Source: Numida meleagris (Eukaryota > Chordata > Aves > Galliformes > Numididae). Taken from it: a stretch of DNA of 64,000 nucleotides. Under the pieces are notes generated by a model. The model saw nothing but the letters and a program-made list of their open reading frames with translations, was not told where the DNA came from and searched no databases. Where the stretch lies: NCBI RefSeq assembly GCF_002078875.1, contig NC_034420.1, positions 3,088 to 67,087 of the forward strand, in the 5' to 3' direction. Numbering within the stretch: position 1 is the stretch's first letter; each line of letters begins with the position of its first letter. The position numbers and the translations under genes are program-made. Of this stretch, positions 21,922 through 34,748 are shown piece after piece.

Positions 21922-23260
21922 CCCAGAATCACAGAAGGGATGAGGCTAGGAGTTGCCTTCTGGAGACCATCACATTTAATGTGCTCACTCCAGCTAAAGC
22001 AGGTTGCTCAGATTTTCAGCCAGTGAGTTTTGAATATCTCCAGGAATGGAGTCTCCACCACCTCTCTGATCAACCTGTTCCAGTGGTCAACTGCCTTTAT
22101 GGTAAAGAAGGGTTTCTACTTGTGTTTGGAACAGATTTTCATGTATTTCAATTGCTGCCCATTGCCTACTGCCCTATCAGACAGTCTTCTTTGTTCCCTG
22201 CAGCAAGGTATTTGACTAAATAAATCTCTCCTGAGCCTTCTCGTCTCCAGAGTGAGCCCTGCCAGCATTCTGACCCAACCTCCAGGCACAACCCTTTGAG
22301 CCTGGCAGTTCAGCCTGTTTTCAGTCCAATTAAGTGTCCTCTTATTTAGGCCATACTTTGTCAGTTTGTAGGAATGTGATAGGACATAGTGTTAAATGCC
22401 TAGTTAAAGACAAGGCAGGCAACATCCACTGCTCTTCCCTCATCCAGTGAGCTCCTCATCTCATTGTAGGAGGTTATCAGGTTGGTCAGACACGATATCC
22501 TCTTCACAAATCCATGCTTACTATTCCTAGTTACTTTCTTGCCCTCCATATTTTTCAAAACTGTTTCCAAGATTCTTCGCTAGACCATGTTCTGAGAGGT
22601 TGAGGTGACTCAGAAAGGCTGCAGTTCCGTAGCTCTTCCTTCTTTCCTGCCTTGAAGGTACTGGGTGAGTCTTCCTTCTGATTCTCAGGAACCTCTCTCT
22701 AACACCATGATTTTCTAAAGGATGAGAATGGCCTTGAGGTGGCATCAGCCAGCTCCCTCAGCACTCATAGGTGTGTCCCATCAGGTTCCATGGATTTGTG
22801 TATATCCTATTTATTTAAATATTCCTTAGTCTAATTCTCTTCCAACAAGGGGAAGTCTTTACTGTTCCAAACTTTTCTACCAGTGTCAGAGACCTGAAAT
22901 TCCTCAAGGAAAATCTTACTGGTAAAAAAGCATGGCAAAGAACTCATTAAGTGCCTTGTCTTTCTCCTTGTGCTTTGTCATCATCTCCCTGTTTCACTCA
23001 GTGGCAGACACACATTATCCTTGCCTTCCTTTTTTGTTCATATGCCAGTAAAAGCTTATTGTCTTTCTCATCCTTTAATACATTCCATTCAAATGGGCTT
23101 TGGCTTTCCTAATTCCATTCTTGCATGCTTGGGCAGTGCCTCTGCATTCCTCTGGAGTCACTTGCCACTTCTTTCATTTTTGTATTCTTCATTTTTGTGT
23201 TTGACTTATGCCAGGAGCTCTGTGACTCATCCGTGTAGGCCCTCTACTACCTCTATTTGA
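21922..23260 (-). mobile_element. Long degraded CR1 with reverse transcriptase region
   Basis: The longest CR1 copy in the window, minus strand. The left part is the 3' end (CAGAATCACAGAAGGGATGAGG, then TGAATATCTCCAGGAATGGAG and CCTGTTCCAGTGG). From about 22260 rightward the reverse complement encodes parts of the reverse transcriptase, for example SKHGFVKR near 22500 (normally QHGFTKG) and a broken counterpart of EVPEDWRKANVTPVFKKG around 22600-22700. At 23100-23130 a KNGIRKAKAHL block belongs to the linker before the RT domain. Stops and frameshifts are frequent, and segments between the ORF2 tail and the RT core are missing. The divergence suggests an old subfamily. Confidence 0.85.
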
Positions 23261-24250
23261 TTACCTATACATAGCGGTGGACCATTGTGGATCTTGGAAA
23301 AGATAAAATTTGGAAATCTCCTGCACTCTTTCCCAGGAGTGCATTCTATAGGATTCTTACAACCAGGTCAGACAAACCTAGGCCTTCTCTGCTGAAACCT
23401 AGGGATGAGAGCCTGTGGTCTACTCAACTCCCTTCACTCAGAATCCTCAACTCCACCATTGTGCCATTCCGAAACCTAAGACTACCATAACCACCACACC
23501 CTAGACCAGCTCTTCCTTGTTTGTGAGCATCAGGCCCAGCAAAGTACTTCCTCTCTGTACGGGAAATGCTAAGTCATAGCCTGAAACAATGATTGAGCAC
23601 CTGGTGGGAAGGCAGAGCCAACCCAGGGGAGTTCAGGTGCAAGAAATACACCTGAGTGACTGGAAGGAGTGGAGCCAGGATCCACCCCTTTCCAGACCTC
23701 ATTTAAGGGTTGGCAGTGGAGGTAAGGGTCTCTTGCTGAAGATCCCTGCCTGCCTAAGACCTTCCAAATGTAAGCAGCTCTTTTCCTTCATTTCTCTATC
23801 TGTGGTTGCTGTGATTGGGCTTATTCTCATTTGTTGTAGCTAAAGGCTTTGCCACCCTGCTCTTATCATCCCATTATAGTATTGCACTCTCCTTAATTCC
23901 TCAATCACCTGTAACAGGGAATTGTCACTAGTTCACTCTAGAAACATTCTGGTTTGCTTGTGTCCTGCTCTGTTGCTATTCCAGCAAGTATCAGAGAGGA
24001 TCAACATCCACAAGAGAAAAATGTGAGCTTAAATGTTCCTTTTCTCTAGTCATCATTGTTCCTTATGCCTTAGTCAGATATCTTAACCCTCCCAGTGAGA
24101 GGAAAAGGCCATACAATAATGCATTACTGCAGGGAGAGTATTCTATTAGTCAAGGGGGCCCTCTTTCTCTAGTAAAGCCAACAAAAAAACTTCCAGCTTT
24201 ATTTTTGCAATTCTGTTGTGTGGCACAGAGAGTAAATAAGTCAGTATACT

Positions 24251-24252
<2 letters not shown>
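23261..24252. other. Non-coding stretch, nothing recognised
   Basis: About 1 kb between the long CR1 and a poly-T run. No exon or repeat recognised. Part of it may be unrecognised continuation of the CR1 body. Confidence 0.45.

Positions 24253-24280
<28 letters not shown>
24253..24280. repeat. T28 homopolymer
   Basis: Twenty-eight consecutive T residues on the plus strand, the longest homopolymer here. CR1 elements end in octamer repeats rather than poly(A), so this is not simply the tail of a neighbouring CR1. It could be a retroposed tail on the minus strand or a slippage product. Confidence 0.95.
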
Positions 24281-24281
<1 letters not shown>

Positions 24282-24632
24282 GGATGATGAAGATGCTATA
24301 GCTTAACAGGAGGGAATGCACCTTATACTTGCTAAGTCCTATGCAGGACTTAATTTTAACCTAGAAGACTGCTAATTTTCTCATGTCACCCTTTGGTTGA
24401 AAACACTGTGTTTGTCTGGTTTGGAGAAAAGGGTGCAAAGAGGCAACTCATTGCTATCCGCAAATTCTTGGGGAGGGGAAATACAGAGGGAGGTGCCAGT
24501 CTCTTGTCCCTGGAAACCAAGATAGGATAACTGGGAATGGCTGCGCCTGGGGGATTTCGTGTTGGATATTAAAAAAAAAAAAAAGTTTTTGCCATGATGG
24601 TGGTAAAACACTGAAAAAGACTCCCTAGTGAG

Positions 24633-24780
24633 AATGTTGATACTACATGCTCGTCAGTGTTGAAGAGTCATTTGGACAATGCCCTTCATAATATGCTTTA
24701 GCTTTTTGTTAGCCCTGAAGTGGTCAGGAAGTTAGACTAAACGATCTTTGTAGGCCCTTTCAAACCATTCTACTCCACTC
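24633..24780 (+). mobile_element. CR1 LINE 3'-end fragment
   Basis: Plus-strand CR1 end of a subfamily with the block TCATTTGGACAATGCCCTTC followed by AATATGCTTTAGC, GTGGTCAGGAAGTTAGACTA and GATCTTTGTAGGCCCTTTC. It ends in ACCATTCTACTCCACTC, a degenerate (ATTCT)n-like terminus. It covers only the last ~150 bp of the element. Confidence 0.85.
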
Positions 24781-26368
24781 TGAAGTTTGGCCCCAAAGCT
24801 ACGCTTTAGCCTACGCCAACATTATTGGTGTGAGTCCAAAATGTGTTTATAAAGTTTGTTAAGGTTGAGGGAATACAGTCAGTCAGCCTAGATAACATCA
24901 ACCAAATAAAAAAGAATGTGAAAATACATCATTTATTCTACCAACAGTAATGCTTACAGCAACGTAATCTGTTATGGAGATAATGTGAAAACAGCCTAAT
25001 ATTTTGAAGGAAATTAAATTCAGACTTTGACAGATATCTGTCCTGAAGATCAGGGCTGGGGCCACATATTGATTCTCTGTAATAACAGTTTGTAGACTTA
25101 AAGCTTTCAGTTTAGCAGCAAGAAAGCAATGTGTATCTCTGGCTGGTATTGTTCTGATTTCTTAGACAGAAAGCAAGACAGCATGTTTCTTACCAAGGTA
25201 GTGTAAAAACAATCTACGTAAGATAAGTAATGCTTGGGAAGTTTAGCCCCATCTATACTGTAACGTATTTCTAAACACAAACATTAGTGTGGCATTTAGT
25301 TAAGTGCTTCATGGGGTTCGTATGTGTGAAAGCTGTATGGCATCACACAGCTACATCGTGTAACCCTGTCCCAGTATTTTGCCTCAGGGAAGAAGATGCA
25401 TCAATCCCCTTTCTGAAGGCTTCCAGCTGATGATTAGTCTTTGATTATTTATGCATATAGAAGCATAGCTATTGCTCAGCAGACCTGAAGAAGGGATTCT
25501 GCAGTACTGAGAAAAGGCTGAAAAGCAAATCCCATGATTGTTTGATGCTGAGCACATCAAAATGAACATGTTTTTCTTCATGGTTACCATGGACCGTATT
25601 ACTTATCCAATCTGGGAAACCAGTCAGTCCCAGTTCATTAGTGCACCAAACCTGATTCCCGACCTCTGAAAAGAACAACAAGCTGGGAGAGGGGTACCTT
25701 GGAGATAGGCTCCCTTATAATCACAGCCTATGGGCTGCAGGTTGGACGTAGTTGGTCAAGTACCTCCTAGTTCTGCTGGTGTTCCAGTATCTCTGAGCAT
25801 AGTAAAAGCTGTGTAAGTCTGCCCCACTGGGTATCTCACTCTAGCATTTGTTCTTGGGACTTCCTGGAGCATGAACTCAGCTCTGTTAATGCTGGTGGAG
25901 TTTTACCAAGACTAGCCAGAGCATCCTTTGAGACCCAGTGTAGGCTCCTACCTCAGACTTATCCTCAGAAATATCGAGTAAGCCCTGCCCCATCTCAAAG
26001 TCATACCATTTGTTTCCTGCTTAGAAGTATGCAGTTTCTCAGATGCTAACCATTTCTGGTTACTTCTCATTACTGCTCTTCATGACATCTGTGTTGTGAT
26101 ATAAGCAGTGAAGCTGAAACACAGATGTGAAAAATACACATTCCAGGCACTGGCCACCTCACCTCTCCTTGAGTAGTCTACCTCATATCCTTCATAGTGT
26201 TCTCTACAGTGGCCAATGCCCAGAATAATAGTCAGAATCTCTCTATTGTTCAAAATGTCTTGATGCCTCAGCTGGATAGCTAAAACATTCATACAGCCAC
26301 CTCCTTTGTCACGTTACTTAAAGAAGCCTCTGCATATAGGGCTGAAAGTCACTGGCAGTTATTCAGTT
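24781..26368. other. Non-coding stretch, nothing recognised
   Basis: About 1.6 kb with no recognisable exon or repeat. Open frames are 70 codons or shorter. Confidence 0.5.
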
Positions 26369-27030
26369 ATCACGGAATGGTTTGGTTTGGAAGGGACCTT
26401 GAGGACCACACAGTTCCAACTCACCTGCTGTGTGCTGGGTACTACCCACCAGCTCAGGCTGCCCAGAGCCCATCCAGCCTGGCCTTGACCACCTCCAGGG
26501 ATGGGGCTTCTGCAGCTCTGGGCAGCAGTGCCAGGGCTTCATTGCTCTCTGAGTAAAGAATTTCCTCTTGATATCTAACGTAAATCTCCTCTCTTAAACT
26601 ATTCCTCATTGTCCTACCTCTAACTTCCTGTGTAAAAGAAGTCACTTTCCCTCCTGTTTACAATCTCCCTTCAAGTACTAGAATGAGGTCTCCCCGGAGC
26701 CTACTCTTCTCTGGGCTGAACACTTCCTGCTCCCTCAGTCTTTCAGTGCTCCTGTCCTCTGTGCTGCTTTGTGGCCTCCTCTGGGTCTGCTCCAACAACT
26801 CCACATCTTCTTTGTGCTGAGGGCCCCAGAGCTGGATGTGATACTCCAGATGGGTCCTCACAAGAGCAGAGGAGAAACAATCACCTTCCTTGCTCTGCTG
26901 ACCGCTCCTCTTCTGATACAGCCCAGGATACAGGTGGCTGTCTGGCTGCTGGCTTGTGACAAGTTTTTCATCCACCAGAACCCCCAAGACCTTTTCAATG
27001 CGGCTGTTCCCAATATCATACATGGAGACT
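26369..27030 (-). mobile_element. CR1 LINE fragment with ORF2 tail
   Basis: A 660-bp minus-strand CR1, the least broken in protein terms. The minus frame at 27023-26658 reads KVLGVLVDEKL, then ALVRTHLEYHIQLWGPQHKEDVELLEQTQRR and ending with SPEKSRLRGDL, all recognisable ORF2 C-terminal blocks. A second minus frame at 26645-26454 carries the remaining tail. The 3' end is at the left (ATCACGGAATGGTTTGG). Confidence 0.93.
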
Positions 27031-28764
27031 CAATTTGTGATGACTGGTGCCCCAGAAAGCAGGTCGCTTCAACCTAAAGGGATGCTTCAGAGAATTGGAA
27101 GTAAGATTTGACTCTCAGGTTCCAGTTCTTAAACAAAATAAAACTACAGTGAAACACCAAAAGGAAGGAAGACATAGGCTTACTTAAATAAGAACAAAAT
27201 GCCCTTGAGTAACAAAACGATGCAAAGTGAAGGAGGCATCAGGAGAACAGAATGATTCACCTATGACAGACACTGTGAACTGTGCAGTAAAAGGTGCTTA
27301 TTGTGCACAGGAGCATCCAATTACATGGGCACCAGCATGCTTGATTTACCCCACTGTGCTGTCACCTGTGATTACAAGGAACTGAATTGACAGTGAATGC
27401 ATAGGGAATCCAAGACTGCTCTGGTAGAGAAAGAAGTATGTAAAGGAGGGGCTCGTGTTGTAAAAAGTAGCTACCTGGTAAATTTTCTGTCCTGTCAAAC
27501 TCCTAATACTGAATAGGGAACTATAATCTATTACTGCTTTTTCCCTTTACCCATTTGTCCATCTGTCACCTACCCCTTCCATCTCCTATCACAGTGTGCC
27601 TTCCCTCTGCTGTAACGTTGAAGTTTCTGGCCTTTTTTTATGTTGCCCTGAGATGTTTCACCCATTCTTCCAAAAAGAAGAATCTTGCTTCTTCATAAGC
27701 AAGAGCTGGGGTATATTTCCAAAATACACTTCCGCTGCTTTTGGCTGTATAAGAATTCTGAGTGAAGTCTCTAAGCAACATGGTGTTTCTACTTTCTGAA
27801 TTAATTTTCTATTTGAAATCTGACCCCTTCCTGATGGAAGAAAAATGCATTTCTTCACATATGCTTCCCAACGTACAGTAGGTCTCTGGTAACATTCTGT
27901 TCCGTTCCTTCAGAAAAAGTTTTGTGAATCTTTGCACTTGGGTTCATCTTTTGTATTATTTTTTCCCTAACCTTTATTCTCCTGATGCCATGTTGACAAC
28001 AGGAACTTCTATTGACCAACTTGTATTGGCCTCTTCTTCCTCTTCCCCTTCCCAAATTCATCATTCAAGCTGACACACTTTTTGAGTCCTTGAGTTTGCA
28101 GATAAACTTCATAAAGCAACCCAACTGTATGCTAATAATGGATAAGAATAAATTGCAGTGACAGTCAGAAGTGATTGATGGAGAAGAAATTCATCATTTA
28201 AACTATGGTTTACCATCAAATCATGATGACACTTCATATGCATATTCCTACAGAAGTCTGTCATAGATCCAGCTCTATGAAACTGGTTCACCAGTGCCAC
28301 ATCTGCTACAGGAATGCACACTAAATCCTAGTTGATGCCAAACTGGAAAAGCGAAAAAGAAAAACTTTTGGGAATTCAAAAGAACCTGGACCTTGGGGGG
28401 GAATCTGAAGTAAGTGAAAAAATCATGACAAGAAGTTGAAAATTGTAGTCAGGAACACAAGAGCACACAGAGCAGACTAAAAGGGGGAAATAAATGGGGA
28501 GGCAGCACTGCAGAAAATATCTGGGGTTCTAGCGGTTCAAAAACTGTGAAATACCATGTTCCAAAAAAAAAAAAAAAAAGGAAAATTTCATTCTGGGATA
28601 TATTATCAGAAGTGTTGTCTGTAAGACAAGGGAGGTAATTATTCTGCTCTACTTATTACCAGTAAGAGCTTTATTCCTGCTTTGGGCACGGCATTTAAAG
28701 AAGCCTGGGAATAATAGAGAATGTCCAGAAAATGAGAAAAAGAAGATTTTTCAGAAAGCCAGGA
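27031..28764. other. Non-coding stretch, nothing recognised
   Basis: About 1.7 kb with no recognised exon. A 17-base A run is at 28563-28579. No frame resembles a known protein. Confidence 0.5.
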
Positions 28765-29075
28765 TCTTTAAAGAAAGGCTGAAAGAGCTGGAACTATTTA
28801 GATGATAAATTAGGAAGTTGAGGGAAGGGCAGAGAAGCCTTCCAGTTTATCAAAGGTTATTACAGTGATCAATTGTTCTTTGTGTCCTCTGGAGAGGGCA
28901 GGAAGCAATCAGCTTAACTTCCAGCAAAGAGGATTTAGGTTACACACTAGGAAAAGCATACTGCTCTGGGGACAGTTAAGATCTGGAACAGGATGGCTGG
29001 GGTGGTAGCAGGATCCCTTCAATACGAAGTTTTAAGAACAATTTAGGCTGATGTGTCAGCAGTAGGATCTACTTA
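28765..29075 (+). mobile_element. Ancient CR1 fragment (old subfamily)
   Basis: A diverged plus-strand CR1 3' region. Recognisable blocks are GGCTGAAAGAGCTGGAACTATTTAG, the CAAAGAGGATTTAGGTTACAC block that matches the usual AGGTTAGATATTAGG region, GTTAAGATCTGGAACAGGATGGC, and CGAAGTTTTAAGAACAATTTAGG. The divergence is greater than in the other copies. The 3' terminal octamers are not recognisable. Confidence 0.7.
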
Positions 29076-32000
29076 TGTGTTACATTCCAAGCGAGGTGAA
29101 AGAACAGGCTGCTATAGTATATGTGACACTGGACTGCTCTGATTTCCCAAATTCTTGGGGGAAATATCCACAGAGTACATTATACCATTATTTTGAAGTC
29201 AAACATTTTTTCATTTGTGAATTCCAAGCTGGTGATTTTTATCAATAGAACTTCTTTCTTGCCATGTTATACTGAGTGAATTCTTACTTATTGAGATGCT
29301 GTGACACAAAACATTTTCCAACTGGAGGACTGTTAGATGTCACTGTTAGATGTGACAAGGGGCAACGTCAGTCTTCCAACACATAGCATGGCTAGTGGGT
29401 TTTATTACACTGAGTTCAAGAGCTTTTGATTTTGTGGAGGAATACAGAGGTTTGTAGATGTTTAAGGATACTAAATCTGCTGGATTTTAAAAAAATTTTC
29501 AAAAAGTGTTTGGTCATCCAGGCAAGTGCTCTGATTTAATTATATTTAACTGAACAGATAAAAAATCAGCTTGTACTGAGCTGTGAAAATGATGCTGCCA
29601 TCCTTAATTTTCATCATCTTTCACTTTCTCATTTGTGGGACTTTGGTTGTACAAGTGCCAGCAGTGAGCAGAGGCAAAACTAAAAATTATGTATTAAAGG
29701 TTTTCTTGCTCGGGGATTAACAATTGTTTTAATAACTCCATTCAAAACTCCAGTCCTCACCTAAGTGCCTTATTTTAACAAGCAACCAAGGATGCACACA
29801 GCAAGGTGAGAGAACTGCACTTCCAGCTAACACATAATCTTACCATCGCAAGGCAAAAGTTGGGTGATGGTGAGCAAGAAATAACAGCTGTCAAACTCCA
29901 TCTCTGTGGCACTGTGATGTAAGAAAAGATTGTCTGTGCAGAGTTAATCAGATGACTACTTACTGTAATCTGTAGAAATAACAAATAAAAATGGAAGAAC
30001 TATTAAGCAAAGCGATCTAGTGAACTAGCCCACTCCTCGTTACACCAAGGAACAACCTCTTTGTTTGAATCTAAAAGCTTTTGGCTTTCACCTAGCATTT
30101 GAGGTAGCAGTTGGGCAGGCTGGGACGTGTGCTCTCTTACACTTTCCCATGACGGTAGGGCTGAGTTGCATAAGCATGTGATAGTGCAGGCCATGTGGAA
30201 TCCACCTTGTGAGTCCTGGGAAGGGTAGGCAGGTGCGTTATGCTTCAGGAGCTGGAACTGATTAGAGAATCCGTAGACATGCAACTGGTCTGCTGAGAAC
30301 AGGGGAGGGAAAAGGGGACAAAAAGTGTTCTGATAGCATTTGTAATCTTCCTTCAGTTGTGCCTTCATTTGATGTTTATCATTATTTAGATTTTAAGCCA
30401 AAAATTGCAAGTTGCTTTATGTTCCCGAGGCAGGAATACATACATAAATGGAGCATAACATTTTTCCATTGAGTCAGCACTACACTGCTGGCATAAACCA
30501 CTTACATTTACACAGTGCCTATAACCTGTCTGTGATCTGTAGAATACATCCCTAGAGTCTTCGCTAGTCCTTGAATTCCTGCACCTGTCACTTTAAATTT
30601 ATGTCTCCTCTTGTCTGGAAGCTATTTTAGTGCAAATGCAAGCACATGTGCTCTGAGCAAGACTCCAAAGAGCAGCAGGGATGACAGGTATACTCCCACA
30701 TATGTGTATTATCTTCTTGCAGCAGACTAGAAACTAGTGGCAAATATTTTCCCCATAATGTGTTTTGTTAATTCATGGCCTGCTGCAGTGATCCTTTTCC
30801 CCACTGCTTCCCAAATCATCCTCAAGGGATGAAACTTCTGGTCACAGCAGCTTAACTAAGTTTGAGATAGTGTTGTGCTTGCAGTAGCCACAACATCGTA
30901 GAGACACGTTACTTCATTTCTGTTCTTGTTTTTCCCTGAATGCATTGTGTGTTCCTGCCTCTCTATAGGGTGCAGACAACTAAACCTGCAACAACTTCCC
31001 CAGTATTTTATCAGTGTTGATTTGTCCTCTACTGTGAGCTCATGACTCCTAGTAGAGCTTGAATTTAATTCTGTTATTAATTGTTGAGAGTTGCTATCAT
31101 ATCTGGCTCCCCAAAACAATTAGCTCTTAATCTCACAGAATTCCATAGTTATCCAAATGGAAAACAAACAAAAAAAAGGCTTAAGGAAGAGAGAGACTGG
31201 GAACAACAATTTAAAAAAAAAAAACACTTTTACTGTGGACTTATTGATAACTAAGCAATATGTACTTGGCCCCAGAAACTGAGTTGCTCGGAGAAGATTA
31301 AGAATAGCAAGCAAGAATCATCTTGGTGGGATTTCTTACATTGCTTAGAACCAAATTCTAATAGCTTCCACTGAGAAGGGTTAGGAGAGGTACTTCTGGC
31401 AAGACAAGCTTTTGGGAGCAGACATCTCTAACAGCTGAAGGGTGAGATTCCCCATCAGACTGAGGATGTTCACAGTGCAGTCTGTCACCTTTGAGCTAGC
31501 TGTCTGAGCTCTCTTTACAAAGAGACAGAAATAGGGCTTTCAAGGGTCACCTCATCTCACTCGAAGGTAGGACAAATGACTAGGATTTCAGAAGAGTTCA
31601 TTTCACTCCGCTGAGTATGAAAGGAGACTGAAAAATTAAATCAAATGCAGATATCTGTGCTGCAGACTTCTCAGATTAGGTGAATTGTATGCTCCTACAT
31701 TTTCTAAATCCTGCCCATGTATTTCTCAACTTGAAATACAAAAATACTAGGCATAATATTAAATTATACTTGATTCTATCACTACTGGAGGTAAAACACC
31801 TAGACTCATTTCTGTGTTGCAGCTGAGCACACCTGTGCTGATCAGGGAACTATAGCCTGCTGTGTTGGGCTGTTTTAGAACACAGATAAACAAGGGTGGC
31901 TTTAACCTCTACCTAATCCCACGTGACTTGTCTGATGTCAGTGATACACATTATTAGTACTTACTAATAATCACCACAGTCAGAGGATTTTTATTTTAAA

Positions 32001-33786
32001 AATTAAAAATGTCTTTGAATTTATTTTATTATGGAGAGGGTGCTGTGTAGTTACAGCCTTGGTAGTCTTAGTCCTTGAGGCAGAGGTGTCTGGAAGGCCA
32101 ATTTTGAGTGTTCTTCAAGAGAGAAAGTTGGAACCAAAGGCAGAAAATTCTTTTGCACCCCCATATTCCATGACTTCTTTTACAAGACATTTCAGTCTCT
32201 AGACAGTTCTTAGCCATCGACTTCTGCACTCCAGGATGCTGTGGGGTGCTACTTTCCCAGGCTGCTACATAGCTTGGTCAATTGCTTTTTGTTTTCTTTT
32301 TCCTTTTAAAACAGTTCTGTTTGTTTTTCTTTAAACTCTCTTGAAAAGATTCTGCTTTTTCCCCATCACCACCTTGGAGCAAAAGCAGTTTCTTTGCAGT
32401 TCTCCAATAAGTGCCTTTTCTGTGACCAGTATCTCTCCACCAGTGAGCAGTCAAGCCATTGCTTGACTTAGGTCTGAGGGCTTTGTTTCAATATGCACCC
32501 ATATTTTCAAGGCCTTCACATCTATCCTGTGTCTAAATTGTGTCTATAACAAAAGATGATGGATCAGGCTTGAGTTTACAGAAGATATTCTTCTAAAAAT
32601 CTGCTGGCAAGCCTTACAAGTAGGACTGTAATCTGGCAGGTAGCAAAAAGCCTCTTCCTGGCAATGCGGAAGCTTCTTTTACTAGGACATTGGGTACAAA
32701 AATGGTTGTACTTTTATTTATTTATTTTTACCAATTATGCAGTATTATCATGCTTATGTTTGAATTCAAGACAAGTTTGTATTAATTATATTAATATAGT
32801 TTCATTAACTACACCTTGCTTATTGAGCAAGTGCAACTGGCCTCTGACAAGGCCATGGACTCATTCATGCCACGTTTCAGAAGCTTCATCTTCTCTAGAG
32901 AGCAGTTTCATCTGTCCTGTCCAAAGATGGAAGTACCTATTACACTAAAGATGAAACAGTAGTCTAACTCTCAACTTACAGGAACTCTTCTTTCATACTG
33001 CTCTGCTTATTGTATTTTTCAGTGAGATGTTTGCTTCTTCATAATCATAGAAACTTATTCTGTGATGAAAGGAACCCTTACAGGAAAAAAAAAATCAGCT
33101 CTGAGAACAACTAACTGTGAATATTGTAGGTTTCAGTAGCATAGCTGCACATCTATAATTTACAGTCAAATTGTTCATAACAAGTTGCAACACTGGGGAT
33201 TACGCAAGCAAGCTAAGTAGTTCATATATCTGAATGGGTTTTCTTTTAGAATAAGCATTCAGAAACAGCTGAGATTTTTTAGCTGGTGCTGGTCAGAGAA
33301 AAGAGCTCAGAACACAGTGTTAAGTCTCCAGAACACTGTCCAGCTGTGTTAGGTCCCATATTACGCAGGCCCTTCTGAAAGCGTTCATAGTGAGACAAAT
33401 CAACCGCACCAACACAGAATCCCATATGAAGAGGGAAAAACAAAAAGGACTTTAATCATCCAAAAGAGAACGGGCACCTCCAGGTGGTAATCCACCTCTT
33501 CAAAGGGTGCTCAGATGAACTGCTCAGGAATGCTGTTCTTTTTCAGTGGCTGTAGACACAGCCAGTCCAAGTGGTATTGAATATACAACAGTGAAACAGC
33601 TCTGAATAACTATTTTGCTTTTGGATGGCCACTACTCCAAACAAGGAATCCCAGCTTCCACAAAGTGAAACTTCTCAAAGTATTTTTAACTATAGGTACT
33701 ACTGGCTTGCTTTTAACTGCTCACTGTACATGAGATATCTTGTCTCAGGGATGCTACCTGAGTTTCAAGCAACAATCTGTTTGAGA
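29076..33786. other. 4.7 kb without recognisable gene or repeat
   Basis: AT-rich sequence with no supported exon, RNA gene or interspersed repeat. A local direct duplication of ACTGTTAGATGT lies at about 29328-29352. The 121-codon minus frame at 30003-30368 has no recognisable domain. Confidence 0.5.
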
Positions 33787-34033
33787 TAGAATCATAGAAT
33801 CGTAGAATTAGCTAGGTTGGAAAAGACCTACAAGATCATCCAGTCCATCCATCCACCTACCAGCAATAACCGCACTAAACCATGTCTCTCAACACTATAT
33901 CTAAATGTTTCTTGAACACCTCCAGGGACAGGGACTCAACCACCTCCCTGGGCAGCCCACTCCAGCACCTGACCACTCTTTCAGAAAAGCAGTATTTCCT
34001 AATGTCCAGCCTAAATCTCCCCTGGTGCAACTT
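33787..34033 (-). mobile_element. CR1 LINE fragment (first of two)
   Basis: Minus-strand CR1 3' portion, with the terminal TAGAATCATAGAATCGTAGA at the left, then CTAAACCATGTCTC, GGGACAGGGACTCAACC and TCAGAAAAGCAGTATTTCC. It is truncated at about CTGGTGCAACTT. The minus frame crossing it contains [19 protein letters not shown]. Confidence 0.93.
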
Positions 34034-34076
34034 CTCCTCTTCTTTGAGATAATCAAGAAGTACCACAGACAGTTTG

Positions 34077-34585
34077 ATAGAATCATAGAATGGTTTGTGT
34101 TGGAAGGGACCTTTAAGAACATCTAGTTCCAATACCCCTGCTAGAGGCAGGGACATCTCGCACCAGACCAGGTTGCTCACATCCCCACCCAGCCTGGCCT
34201 TGAATGCTTCCAGGGAGGGGGCCCGCATAACCTCTCCGGGCAACCTGTTCCAGTGTCTCACCACCCTCACAGTAAAGAATTTCTTCCTAATATCTAGTCT
34301 AAATCTATTCTCTTCCAGTTTAAATCCATTTCCCCTCATCCTGTCACTACATGCCCTTATTTAAAGTATCTTTCCAGTTTTCCTGTGGGCCCCCTTCAGG
34401 TACTGGAAGGCTGCTATAAGGTTCCCCCCAGAGCCTTCTCTTCTCCTGGTTGAAGAGCCCCAGCTCCCTCAGCGTGTCCTCATAGGGGAGGTGCTCCAGC
34501 CCTCTGATCATCTTTGTGGCCCTACTCTGGACCTGCACCAACATCTCCATGTCCTTCCTGTGTTGGGGGCCCCAGAACTGGACGC
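34077..34585 (-). mobile_element. CR1 LINE fragment (second of two)
   Basis: A second minus-strand CR1 starting (3' end) only about 43 bp from the truncated 5' end of the previous copy. It begins ATAGAATCATAGAATGGTTTG and extends into the ORF2 tail. The minus frames encode [25 protein letters not shown] and SRATKMIRGLEHLPYEDTLRELG. It ends near CAGAACTGGACGCATGA. The two copies belong to different subfamilies, since their 3' leader sequences differ. Confidence 0.95.
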
Positions 34586-34702
34586 ATGATCTCTATGAAG
34601 TTCTTAGAACTAAAGCTTCTCCCCTTCCTTTTTCACCTCAGATTCTTCTATGCCCTTTAAGCAAAGAACAAATCTGTTCTCAATCCTTCATAGGCTGAAT
34701 CA

Positions 34703-34748
34703 AACGATGTTTTCAAGCTGAAACTAACGATGTTTTCAAGCTGAAACT
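34703..34748 (+). repeat. Perfect 23-bp tandem duplication
   Basis: A 23-bp unit beginning AACGATGTTTTCAAGC occurs twice without mismatch at 34703-34725 and 34726-34748. It is a recent local duplication in unique sequence beside the CR1 pair. Confidence 0.95.
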
